This document shows positions 11,489 through 23,553 of a DNA stretch of 64,000 bases, piece after piece; within the stretch, counting starts at the first letter, position 1; the number at the start of each line of letters is the position of its first letter. The translations under genes and the position numbers were made by a program. This DNA is from Luzula sylvatica. Taxonomy: Eukaryota > Streptophyta > Magnoliopsida > Poales > Juncaceae. The notes beneath the pieces were generated by a model, which saw nothing but the letters and a program-made list of their open reading frames with translations, was not told the origin of the DNA and did no database searches. Location of the stretch: positions 39,005,842 to 39,069,841 of the forward strand of contig OX326960.1 of NCBI GenBank assembly GCA_946800325.1, in the 5' to 3' direction.

Positions 11489-13480
11489 TAACTGTGTTTA
11501 ATTAGAAAAATATAGTTAACGACAAGATGGAACCAATGAAGATCAAAAGAAAACAAGAAATGAATACCCAACGAGCCACGACTTCATACTCTAGAAGAGC
11601 AACGTCGATATTTAATGAAGACAAAGGTTCATATCCAGGAATTGCAGGATTCATATCCCAAAAGACAAGGGTCCATACTCGAAGATGGAGATCCATATGC
11701 CAGAATACAAAGGTCTATATTGTGAAAGTCAAGAGTATTTGGTCTTACAGCATCTAAACGCAGCGAAAAATTATCATTGTGGGACTTGTCCACGAGGATC
11801 CGTGTAAAAATTAATATTCGAAGGAAGAATTTCATGTTTATATCTTTCCGAATCACGCTTGATTCAGTGACGGGAAAAATCGGCTTGGAACAGCGAATCT
11901 TCTTCTCCTCGTCTAGTCCTCAAATCCGATCACGTATGGCTCCGAAACATCTCGAACCCTCTACTTGTATACATCGTGCTCGTCTTGAAAGGGAGCGACC
12001 GTCTCGTACTAGCTAAACCGGCCGACTCGACTCGAATTATCTTCCTCTTTACTCTCTAAAAATACGCATATATATTCGACCGCAAGCAAATTATTCTCAA
12101 TGGCTATTAGAGTTCGGTTGCAAATAATTTCAGCTTTTTATTTCTATGTTAGGCCACAAATAATGAGGGGATCTACATGCATATATAGGAGAAAGAGAAA
12201 TCAATATTAAATGACACATAATTAAGTTAAATCTAATTATATGTATTCCTTTTATTGTGCATTCTTTGTATATATATTAATATAAATGGAAATATACTAT
12301 ATACACCATATATACATATTATTTATTGCACATTCTTATATGCATATATATTATATAAATAAAAATATAATATGTATATCATATATACATATTATTTGTG
12401 CATTCTTTATATGTATATTAATATAAATATAAATATAATATGTACATCATATATACATATTATTTGCTCATTCCTTATATGTATATTAAATTATTAATAT
12501 AAATGAAAATATAATATGTACATCATAAGTACATATTATTTGCGCATTTCGCACGCGCACGCACACACACACCCACGCGCGCGCGCACCCACACACGCGC
12601 GTGCGCACCCTCACCTGCACGCGCGCGCGCACACACACATTAACACACATCATATATACAAATTATTTATTTCTCGTGTACGGAAGGAATAGTATGGAGG
12701 ATTACACCTCAACGATTCCACGTAGGGATAAAGCGTTAACCTTTAGTCTTGATATTCTTCTTCCCGGTTGAATTCATGTGAATAGATCACCAATCTTCTC
12801 GTTTGAAGATCTCTATACTTGATCCACCTTGGATTCGTCTTCTCGGATAATCAATGATGGTCCTAATTCAATCGTTGAATCATTTGCGTATAGATTTCTC
12901 TCAAAACTCAAACCCCTAATAATAAGTTAGAACTTTTTTTTCTCTTTTTTATATCTATTCTCTAAATTCAAAATTCGGAGACATGCATATATATAAATAT
13001 GGATAAGATTAATGAATGGACGCATCATTTGGCTCAATGATACGTCATTTGGTAGAATTGGCAAAAAATACACTATGCGTTCGGACAGATGTGTGCATTT
13101 GTCCGGAAGGATATTTATATTTTCACTTCTATACATATCTGTCAGAAAGGATGTATGCATGCGTCCGAATATCGTATATATTTGTTTACCATTCCAATAC
13201 ATGTCATGTCATTTCATCTTTATCATTATATAGAAATAAACAATTTTATTTTGATAATAGTAACAAAAATATATTCTTTATTGTTTCAATAAAATAAATA
13301 TTACGACGAGTTGGAAGAAAATATAAATAAGAACGTAACAACAAAGTGTTTTGCAATATCAATAAAAAAAAAGGTGAACTGAATGTCAATGCTTAATTAT
13401 ATACTTTTTTGTTCTTTTCTTTTCTTAGGAAATGTTTAATTTTATACTTTTCAATAAAATCACAAGTACAAAAAAGAATA
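11489..13480. other. gene-free stretch with degenerate tandem repeats
   Basis: No gene is supported. Positions 11550-11740 carry a degenerate repeat of GGTTCATATCC/GGTCCATACTC-like lines, reminiscent of decayed retrotransposon sequence. About 12256-12548 hold four or five copies of a 64-76 bp AT-rich unit with the shared core ATACATATTATTTGTGCATTC. The CA/CG tract that follows is listed separately. 12660-12900 looks like LTR-type sequence but I could not find its ends. Confidence 0.35.
12551..12639. repeat. alternating purine-pyrimidine (CA/CG) tract
   Basis: About 90 bp of almost uninterrupted CA and CG dinucleotides, including several CGCGCGCG runs, in a surrounding that is over 70% AT. 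Alternating CG/CA of this length is a candidate Z-DNA former. It directly follows the AT-rich tandem repeat. Confidence 0.85.
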
Positions 13481-16430
13481 TGTGCTCGAACAGTTTAGGT
13501 TGAACTGGTCAGACACGAACCTTCAAAAATTAAGTGGCCTAAAATGTAGTGCCGTATTAAAAGCCCCTCCAGTAAGTAGCCCTTCTGTTGTCTTACCTAT
13601 TTCAAATTATTTAAAAATTTATTCTTTCAATGGAATCATAAATAATGAAGGGGTTAAATTTCATAATCTAAGAAGCCAATATTAAATACTTCAAACTTAA
13701 TCCCTTTCACTGAGGAAGAATTAATTACAAAGGATCTTTGACCGAGATAAATTGCACATTTCGATAGACATGCTGCATCTTGAACAGGGTGTAATTATAT
13801 ATTAATTATGTCAAATATGTTGAATATAAAGGACATGAAGTAATGTATACCAAATTAATCAAGATTTAAACATTACACATGTGACAAATGTTAAAACCTA
13901 GTTTAAAGAAAATTTGATACTAAAATATTTAGGAATTCATTCAAACTGAGTACATTCCTTACTTATAAGTTAAATACTGGATTGGAGTTCATCCATTTTA
14001 ATTTAATTTAGTTTAGGGTTAAGTAAATAAATACATGAGAAAATGTCCTTTTTTATATTTGAAATTTGCTATTCCAACCACCGCATACAAAGAAACGGGG
14101 CCCAATATATTTAACCATTAATTTTCTCCCCAAAGTCCTAAGTTATATCTGCGACCTCTTTATTAACTCTATTCATATGAAATATGAAATGTCGTTGGAT
14201 CTTTCATAAATGGTTTGTTTATTTGAAAAATCACGATTTTGAATTTTCTCATAAATTTGAATTTACATGAGAATCCTACGTGGTGTGAGAATGTCCCATT
14301 TTCATAATGTCATTTTCATTAATCAAGAAAAATTAATTCCACGCTAAAATTGATGATAATGAGACATTTAATTATCATATTGTTTATTCTTTGAATTTTT
14401 TTTTTTATTTATTTGTAAATTAAATATAATTATATAATGTTTATTCTTTGAATTATTTATTTATTTATTTGTATATTAAATATAAATAGATAAATTATTG
14501 TGGATTAATAATATACAATAATATTGAATTATAAATCAAATATATATATAAACATATTAGAGGATATAGGTATATAAAATATATAATCGATTTGATAAAT
14601 TTCAAAGGTATGATGATCATTTCATTTCATAAATAAATAAATATTGACATTTCTAGGAATCAAAATATTCAATCCAAACAAAATACTACCATGACATGAT
14701 AATGTGATTCTCATCAATCACATTAAAAAAATGTGGTTATCGTGCTAATCTCACATTACCATGATCAGGACCTTTGACGAAAAAACTAACAAGACTATGT
14801 AAATAGTTATATTATATTAATGTAACCACACAAAAATTCTAGAATACAAAACTAATACGAAATATAGTCCAAATTATTACATAATCAACAATTATCACTT
14901 AAATGTCATTTCTTTTTAATATTGATGAGTTTTTCTTGAGACCATTATTTACACTACATACATACGAAAAAGAAATTCGTGGTCCGGTTATTTGTGGGCT
15001 TGGTTCGGGCCGGACATATGCCGCTTCGAGACCATGGCTAGACCGGGCCTGACCGCGATCCAAACACACCCTAAACTTCAAATAAACTACGTAAGGCTTG
15101 TTTGGATGAGTAGCAAACCTCTAGTTTAGTGTAGGATAATAAAAAATTGTCAAGTTTTTGCTAGGATATTTCATATACAAAAGAACCAAAATAAAAAACT
15201 TTGCTTTTTGCTCTAGTAATGTTTTTGAAATTCTTAAAAATAATATTTTATTAAAATAAATTAATCAACATCATGCATATATTATTAAATAATTTTGATA
15301 AGATATATAATATTTTAATGAAAATTATATATTATATTATATTTTTATATTACATTATAATTATTACATTGTGTTGTATTATATTATACTATATTATAAT
15401 ATAATTTATTATATTATAGTTTATTTTAATATAATATACTGGATTATAATATATTATATTGTATTAGACTTTATAATACAACATTACATTATATTGTATT
15501 AAAATATATTATATTATTATATTATATAAAATAATACAAGTAAATTCTTTAAAATAATACTTTCCAAAAATTCCTTCAATTAAGTCTCAACGTAGGTCTA
15601 AACATGACATTACACGGATCCCTTAATTTCTATAGAATCCATTTACTATGCCCTCACAATTCCTCACCACATCCTGTGTATCCTAATTAACACACTTAAT
15701 TTGCATGATGATTAACAAGACACACACAATTAATAGTTAATTAATATATAATTAACAATTTTTAATCAATACTAACTAACTGTTAATTGTGTGTTTTTTG
15801 TTGATCACCATGTTATATGTTACTTAAGTGTGCTAATTAGAACATAGAAGATGTGGTTGGGAATTGGGAGGGCACATTAAATTTCCTATTTCTACATTCT
15901 ATATGATTTTACTTTTGTAATTTCCAATTCTTAGAAATTAACCGTTGTAAACTAGAAAAAAACCAGTCCTTCGGAAAAGCCTAGTAGGTCAATGAAAGCA
16001 ATGCATTATCTTTCTATGTACTAATTACTCGCTTGATATCAAAGCAAGCCAAAGCATAATGTTCAAGACCAACTTTTAACAGGTGTAAAATTTTCACTCA
16101 CAAGACACTCACACCCTTGTCCTTTTATTTTTAATATTTATTTTCATTATAAAATAGAAAGAAATAGATCGAATAATATATATGAATGATTATGTTGAAG
16201 AGAAAGGAAATGATTGCGTGTGTCAAAAAACAGAGTGCATGTGATGAAAGGAGGAGGAGATAAATGAAACAAACTCAACTTCAATGGGGACCCTTAAATT
16301 TCTTTATTGCATGTGAGATCATTGGTGTCTCAATCTTGCGTTTATATAATCATATATTTTACTCAATAATTCACAAATTTTTAGATCCTACAATTATATA
16401 ATCCAAACTCAAATGGCACCCTTTCATATA
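13481..16430. other. AT-rich intergenic sequence, no gene seen
   Basis: Short ORFs are present but none shows a recognisable domain, splice context or codon regularity. 15290-15540 is close to pure A+T (ATATTATATT-type repeats). 14960-15070 has a small GC-rich patch without a readable domain. Confidence 0.4.
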
Positions 16431-16860
16431 AGGACGGTGTTTTTCGCCAAATTCAGTTTTTAAAACTGCAGAATACATATGAATCGACAAATCCGTTGCA
16501 GTCTAGTTGGTCACGATGAATTCAAGGTGGTTACGAGACGAAGAATAATTGGACGAAGAATGCTCAGGGGCCTAAAAAAATCCGCAATGTGCCAATGTTT
16601 TACTTCAAACGAGACAATAGTCCGCGATTAATTAGAAATTGTTTAAATATTAGTAATTCAAGAATTTTTGCATTAATTTGTTACTAAGATTCAGAAATTT
16701 TCCACTAATTTGTTATTAAGATTAAGATTTTTTTTTTGGGAATTCTGTGAATGTTTGTTATTTATGATCAATTTGAATGATTGATTTAAAGAAAAGCTAA
16801 GTTTTTGTGTGATTTGTTAATTGTTTTTTTCAAAGGACATGTTTGGATGATCAAAATTTG
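16430..16860. repeat. dispersed repeat, copy 1 (partner at about 31371-31660)
   Basis: The stretch ACGATGAATTCAAGGTGG followed by GACGAAGAATAATTGG and GAATGCTCAGG matches GGAGGAATTCGAGGTGG, GGCAAAGAAGAACAATTGG and AAATGCTCAAGG at 31395-31452. Similarity continues through TTGTTATTAAG and TTTTTGTGTG lines in the same order. Both copies are non-coding relics of one repeat family. The class is unknown. Confidence 0.6.
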
Positions 16861-16940
16861 CAATGGAATTGCCCCCACAATATGAATTAGAAATTTGCAA
16901 TGGAATTGCCCCCACAATGGAATTGCCCCCACAATAGTCC
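16861..16940. repeat. three-copy short direct repeat
   Basis: TGGAATTGCCCCCACAA occurs three times (about 16863, 16904 and 16918); the first two copies are preceded by the same AAATTTGCAA. The C5 run stands out in an AT-rich region. Confidence 0.7.
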
Positions 16941-17037
16941 GGATTATTTTTTCTTCTTCATAATGCAAACAAATTCTCATTGAAGTGTCAATTTTCAGCA
17001 AAAGTTTAGGTGCATGGCCTACTTTAATATATAGTTA

Positions 17038-17890
17038 AATCATAATTATATTAAAGTGCATGGGCCACATCTTCATCAAACTATATTATAAAATATATAA
17101 TAATTATTTTAATTATGTTATCATATTATAATATACAACACTTCATAATAATAAAATAACAATTACAATATAATGTAACATTGTATATATTATTATAATA
17201 ATAACAATATACAACAATTATGATATAATAATATTATATTACATTCATGTAATTACTATAATATGTATATATATTATGAATAACATACTTATATGAATGA
17301 AATATAATATAATAATATTATTATTATTATTACAATAATATATAATATTATATTAATTATATGGATATAATCATATAATTATTAAAATACAATTATTATG
17401 GTAATATAAATGCTATACAATTGCAAATATTATAGTAATTATGATATAATAATTAAATAATTAAATTAATTATAATATATAATAGTAGTAATAGATTAAA
17501 TATAATATTATAATAATATAAAAGTACATTGAACATTTTATATTATTATTATATTATATGATAATATAATATTGTTATAATTTTATATTGCAATAATGTT
17601 ATATTATTCTATTATAATAATAATAATAATAATAATATAATGTTATATTACATCCACATAATACATATAGTAATATTACTATCTAATTTCGATATAAATA
17701 ATAATAATAATATAATAATTATATTAGCATGATAAAATATTGTATTATAGTTATTATATCAATATAATTGGTATAGTATTATGTATTTCATATAATAATA
17801 CATAAATATTATATAATAACAATAAAATAATTATATTATAATTATTAAATTCATATAATATAATATTATATCTATATAATTATTACCATA
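17038..17890. repeat. 850 bp of near-pure A+T low-complexity DNA
   Basis: The sequence is built of ATA, AATAAT and TTATTA words with isolated C or G. It has many local hairpin possibilities but no consistent repeat period that I can see, and no coding signal. Confidence 0.8.
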
Positions 17891-18840
17891 ATAGTCATCT
17901 TAGTTTAGAAATCACCAAAATGAGACTCCACTTTTCAAAAGTGGAGAATTTTCCTTGATATTTCACTCCATATTGGACCAATGTATGTACCCAATAAATT
18001 CTATATTTCCTTGTTCAATTTTAGAAAATCAAATTTGTTTTAAAAACTCAATTTATTTTAGACTTTATTTTAAAAATCTCAATTTAAATGCCATGAAAAT
18101 TTGCATTACTAGTATTTCCACAAATCATGGTCGGGTCCGTCCTAAAATACTTGCGTTCAAAAGTGAAATCAGCGCGTAAACATGATTTTCACAGTGCATA
18201 ACTAACCATGCTAGCACGTAAAATTCTTCTTTTGTATCACCACAAATTGTTTATAATCAATACATTTTAAAAATCAAGAATTATATTGCGTTAAGACTTG
18301 TCAGGGATGGATTAGCTCAACTACCATTTTGTAGCCACCGAGAATTCTTCACAAGATTGGAGACTCCATTTACGTTGTGGCCATGACCATCATTAATGGA
18401 GCCCGCCAACTCTTCTTTTTCTAAAGCCTTGTAAACATTAATTTCTTCCAATATCTTAAAGTGAATTTTATCCACAGATTTTTTTAAATATTTTGATATG
18501 ATCAATTATACTGCTTCTTCAAGAAAATTAAGCAATATTTATCCAACTGCAAGACCGAACTCCCTTCGATTCAAATATAAGCATTTGTGAATGAAATGCT
18601 TTTTGTGTGAAAGGGAAACACCAAGTGCATGATCTAACTTCACCATTCGATTCATATTAAGTGCATGATCTAACTAACCAGAAATATAAATTAGATTGTA
18701 TCAAATTACAATCAAATATACTTGTTATCATTTAACCAAAACAAATTATACACCTTTCTTTATCAAGCAAAGTGAAGGATAAATTCCCACCATTCTAAAG
18801 TTCAACCATAGTACATATAACATCGATATATATACATTTA
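17891..18840. other. intergenic, one unrecognised minus-strand ORF
   Basis: A 62-codon minus-strand ORF at 18317-18505 (SVDKIHFKILEEINVYKALE in its first half) reads like possible coding sequence. It has no recognised domain and no clear splice partners. It could be the remnant of a gene or a chance ORF. Nothing else is seen in this stretch. Confidence 0.25.
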
Positions 18841-18946
18841 TAAAAATAACAAAATTTCCATTTTATTTATAAACCCTAAAAAACATAAAAATTCACAAAC
18901 ATGAAATTAAAAAATTCAAGTTTCATATTACACTTCCTTTATTTCT
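18841..18946. repeat. 110 bp duplicate, uninterrupted copy
   Basis: TTATTTATAAACCCTAAAAA, AAATTCACAAACATGAAATT and TTTCATATTACACTTCC appear in order and without a break. The same line is found at 25311-26655, where it is interrupted by a 1.2 kb foldback element, so this copy approximates the empty site. Confidence 0.8.
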
Positions 18947-19503
18947 TCCCCATCCTCCAGGAAATCTATAATAGTTCTAATCCCTTTGATTGGGCCTTTT
19001 TATCCTGCTTCCACGTCTCTTTTTACTGTTGGTTCTCTTTGAAAATAAATTCATGCGCTCCTTTTTTTTTCTCATTATTTCACGACCAAGAAGAAAAGGA
19101 AAAAAACCCCGCCCCCAGAAAAAACCCGGTTACCGAAACCCTAGCGGAAGGCTCGCCACAAAGAGGCGAGACGCTGGCGACGTCGCGAGAGAGAAAAGAG
19201 AAGAAGGCGGTGACGTGGCGCAGAGATGGTGAGGGAGCGGCGCAGAGGAGGCGATGGCGCGACGCAGAGGAGGCTATGCGCGAGGCGGAGCATGTGGCAC
19301 GACGCAGAACAAGCGACGGCCGAGCACTAAGGTCGCCGGTATGGAAGACGCGTCGCGCTTCCCAGCTTCTCCGTTTCGAGCACGTCCATGCGTTGTCTTC
19401 TCTCGATGACGAAACCCTAAAGGTGGCTGTTCGGAGTTCGAGGAGTGCGGCTATTCTTTTCGGCGCTCATTCTGTCTTCTTCGCTCAAAACGATGGCGAT
19501 TAG
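18901..19503 (+). other. 200-codon open frame in a GC-rich patch, probably not a gene
   Basis: The second half is rich in Arg, Glu and Ala (RRWRDAEEAMREAEHVARRR). GC content jumps to above 60% from about 19090 to 19560, then returns to AT-rich. The frame has no domain I recognise, and its first third is translated from the duplicated repeat at 18841-18946. It is best read as a captured or decayed gene fragment inside the Helitron-like block. Confidence 0.3.
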
Positions 19504-21252
19504 GTGACGTGAGCTCGCTCAAAACGATGGCGATCAGGCGACGTGAGTTGCAGGTACAGATTTCGGCAGGTGCTGGACGACATTTTCGCAACCTAACCCT
19601 ACACACTATTTCAATCGAGTAAGAAGCGATTTTTTTTTTAAATGAAAATGAAAAATTCATCATTTATGTGCTTAATTTGTTTCAATTTTCAGGATTTTTT
19701 TTCATTTCAGTTCGAGAACGCAAATTGAAATGGGACATCTCATTCTCTTGCGATATTAACTTATGGTGAACAAAGGAATTTTAGGTAAATTTCTATTTTA
19801 TTTATTCCCTAATTATGGTTTTTTAAACATTGTTTTTTGTTAATTTAATTAGCGTTGAAACCTACCGGCCAGAACGTGACGGAAGGTTGGCCAGGATGAC
19901 CTAGAGGCGACAGTAGGGCGACGGTGTTTGGCGAGAAATCCGTGAGAAGAGCCACGACATTGCTGGTTCCAGGCTGGAGACGGGCACTGACGGGCACGCG
20001 AGTCTAGGACGGGGTGGGGGCGAGTCTCGCCAATGAGGGTCTGGGATGGGCTGCAGACTGGTCCCCCTGATGCGGGCCTGGTACGGTATCGAGGCAGGTC
20101 TTGCAGATGCCAGCGTAGCGCCAATTCCTTGCACCAGTCTTGAAGGTTTGCAAATTTACTTTTTTACCCTTTTCTATTTCAGATTATTAGTTTTTGTTAA
20201 GTCATTTTTTGGTCTTATTTTTTTACTCTTATTTTTGTTCATTTGTTTAATAGGAACATATTATTGAATAAATTATGTATTAATATTTAATCAGATTTTG
20301 CATGATGATAGAATCTTGGATCATTCACTGGTACACAATGATCAATTTATCTTTATATTCTTCTTAATTCACAAAATAATTCAACACAATTTCATTTGTT
20401 TCGTAGGTTTATATTTCGGTACTGATTGCAGTCTTAAAATTACCAGGATTGCACAATTCTGAGCGCTGATGTCATTATTCGTCATCTTGGAGAATTTTTT
20501 GGCCCCAAATACGGAAATAGTATTTTTGGTAATTTCTTATGCTCGGTACTTATATTTTTACAGAAGATATATAAATTCAAAACTTGGTTGGGTTTCTATA
20601 TAAAATAGATATATGTGTGTGATGTGTATGACAAACCACCTTCAGATCCCAATGCGGTAATTCTAAGAGGAATCGGTTAGTACTTTATTTGTTTGCAAAA
20701 AGACTTTCTATCATTAGAATAAAAAATATATATTCTTACGAAAATTGCAATTTCAGCTTAATTTGTATAAAAGACATTGTTTTATTCTGAGTGTGTATGT
20801 TTCAATTTAATTTGTATTTGTATACAATACATTTTAAGGGAGTATTCCATATTTTCAGAAATAATAGGGGTATATTTGCTATTTTCCGAATCTATAGGGT
20901 ATATTTGGCATTTTAGAAAATTATAGGGGTATATTTCAGGGTAGATTAGAGGTTTGCACGACTAATTAGGGTTTGATATATTCCGAATTTAATTTATAAA
21001 AAAGATTTTTTTTATTCTGAGTTATGTTTGCATGCGAAATGAACTCGATTACTGTTTTGGCATTGTATTTGATAATTTCAGACATTATAGGGGTTTCTAA
21101 CTGTATTCCATATTTTCAGAAATGATAGGGGTATATTTGATATTTCCTGAAATTATGGGGGTATATGATTTTTACATCCATGAATATATCGTTTGTACAT
21201 TCCTAACTGTACAGATACGATGCGTCAGCAATTTGAAATGAATAAAAAAAGT

Positions 21253-22363
21253 GGGATTGCAAGGACGATTCGGCACTAGGGACAGGGGCCTTTCTGCAAT
21301 TTTGAGATAATACAAGGTTTTCTTTGCAAGTTTGCTGAAAAGAGTAGGATTTAAATATTTTACCCTTCTGACAGTCCTAAATATCAGATTTACCATTCGA
21401 AAAATTACAATATCATATATACCCTTCCAAAAATGAGAAATACCATGGATATCCCTAAATATTATTATTATTATTATTTATTAATTAACTAATTATAATT
21501 AAGTTGGTTATGTGTAGAAGGATATCCTTCACCATTGAATTACCGCGAAGATATGAACTGATTAATACAAAGGACTCTTGAAACACTCTTCGCTGTTAAA
21601 ACAAGTAGTAAGTCCTTTATAAACAAAACTTGATTGAAATATTCAGTTTTAAGTTATCTATATTTATTTTGCATTTTGATATCTGTTTTTAAGGACAATG
21701 CAAAGGAAAGAAGAGTGGAGCTTGGTCGAGTTCCGACCAACGCAAAGGAAATTTGTCGAACTTCGATGAAGAAGCGGGATTGCATGGACGACTCGGTACT
21801 AGGGTCAGGAGCCTTTCTGCAATTTTGAGATAACACAAGGTCTTCTTTGCAAATTTGCTGAAAAGAGTAGGATTTACATATTTACCCTTCCAACAGTCCA
21901 AAATATAAGATTTACCATTCCAAAAATTAGAATATCATATATACCCTTCCAAAAATGAGAAATACCATGGATATCCCTAAAAACTATTATTATAATTTAT
22001 TAATTAACTAATTAGGTCAAATTGATTATGTGTAGGAGGATATCCTTCACCATTGAATTACTGACAAGATACGAACTGGTCAATAGAAAGGACTGTACAA
22101 ACACTCTTCACTGTGAAGACAAGTAGTATGCCCTTTAGTTAAAACAAATTTTGATTGAAATATTAGGTTTTATGTATCTATATTTATTTGTGCATTTTGC
22201 TATCTGTTTCGAAGGAAAGAAGAGTGGAGCTTGGTCGAGCTCCGACCAATGCAAAGGAAATTTGTCAAACTCCGACGAAGAAGCGGGATTGCAAGGACGA
22301 CTCGGCACTAAGGTCAGGGGCTTTCCGCAATTTTGAGATAACACAAGGTCTTCTTTGCAATTA
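21253..22363. repeat. tandem repeat, unit about 510-523 bp, 2.2 copies
   Basis: The anchor GGGATTGCAAGGACGA recurs at 21253, 21776 (with small changes) and 22285. Each is followed by CAATTTTGAGATAACACAAGG, and the first two by ACCATGGATATCCCTAAA, GGATATCCTTCACCATTGAA and AAACACTCTTC. The third copy breaks off after about 80 bp, into sequence leading to the Helitron end. Short ORFs inside repeat from unit to unit and have no recognisable function. Confidence 0.85.
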
Positions 22364-22732
22364 GAACATTGTGTTATTTATTGCATTAATTACTATCCAG
22401 AAAAGAAGTTAACAATAATTCACTCGCTCAAACTATTCTCAAATGGTTAATAAAAATCTATACAACATTTCAATATTTTCAGATAGTAAACATGGTCTTC
22501 GCGTGCAAGGCAAAAATGAGAGAGAAGAAAACAGTGAGAAGAAAAAATTACTTTTGGTTTTGTAAAACGCCGCAACTCTTAACGGTTGCGCAAACATAAA
22601 TGCAATCTCTGCTTGCCATAGTTCTTTTGTTTTAAGGCTATTTCCTTTCATATTCATTTTGAGTCAACAACATAGTACAACACAAAAAAAATCAAAAGAC
22701 AACCCCGCGCAAACGCGCGGGTACTATGCTAG

Positions 22733-23553
22733 TGGTTTCTAATCCGGCTTTGACTTGTGCTCATTGCGATGGAAATCTCACTCATGCCGTCTCTCAGGTA
22801 AATTAAAAAAATATGTAATCATAATATATATATTATTTCGATAATTTTTGGGTATATTTAAAAAAATGTAATTTTAGGTTCCGTTCTATCAGGGTTTTGA
22901 TCGATCGCATTATGGTTAGCCTAGAAGTCTAGGGTTCAGAGATAAATGAAATGAATCAATTTATAATTTTAGCGTGTTTTATGATTTTATTTGTTGTAGT
23001 TCAATTTTTTAACTTGTTTAATGTGAAATTATTGTTTTGTTATAATGTATCGTGACTTATTTTTTGTTTCGTGGTGTGAAAGCGCATTTTGTATCCTTTA
23101 GTTTAGTTGTGCAAATTCAAATTTGGGCCATCATTCTTACTAAACTAATATCCTAATTAGCAAACTTCTTTCACTTTGTATTATCTTTTTTAATCTATTT
23201 GGAATTATTGATATAGTTTTGATACAATATTTATTAACAAGTTACCATCTAATCATTATATACATGTTTAAATCAAAAAAATCATTATATGCATGTTATA
23301 ATACGAAACTATACTGGTTTTCTTGATTTAAGATGTTCACCCCTTCGTATACGATATAAAATATAAAATTATATTGCGTCAACATTGAAAATGTTCAAAA
23401 AAAGTTTAATGTAAATATGAAAGGTATAATAAACACACATAAAGATATAAAATCAATAGATGGCATTCAAACGGTAATTAAAGGGCGGTGAAGAAAATAC
23501 TCTCTTACAAGTTACAATTTCTCTCTTTACAACTCAAAAGCATAATTCACAAA
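22733..23553. other. intergenic; exon-like piece directly after the Helitron end
   Basis: Positions 22733-22797 read on the plus strand as VSNPALTCAHCDGNLTHAVS and end at a good donor (TCTCAG|GTAAAT). The two Cys-x2-Cys residues suggest a zinc-binding gene fragment, but I do not recognise the family. The rest, to 23553, is AT-rich with no gene seen. Confidence 0.3.

Larger units (their letters stand above)
18841..22732 (+). mobile_element. repeat block ending in a Helitron 3' terminus (5' end not located)
   Basis: The right end is diagnostic. CCCGCGC (22704-22710), loop AAAC, GCGCGGG (22715-22721), then TACTATG and CTAG (22729-22732) followed by T: a GC hairpin about 7 bp before a CTRR terminus at an A/T insertion site, as in Helitrons. 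No Rep/helicase gene is seen, so it would be non-autonomous. Upstream lie GC-rich patches (19080-19560 and 19860-20150) with AAACCCTAG-type leader sequence that look like captured gene pieces, then three tandem 520 bp units. The matching TC 5' end could not be fixed, so the left coordinate is only the start of the repeat-rich block. Confidence 0.6.

Noticed and set aside
13012..13297. Overlapping plus-strand ORFs at 13.0-13.3 kb
   Set aside because: Three frames are open together over repeated TCCG(A/G) and ATAT lines; none has a domain or splice context.
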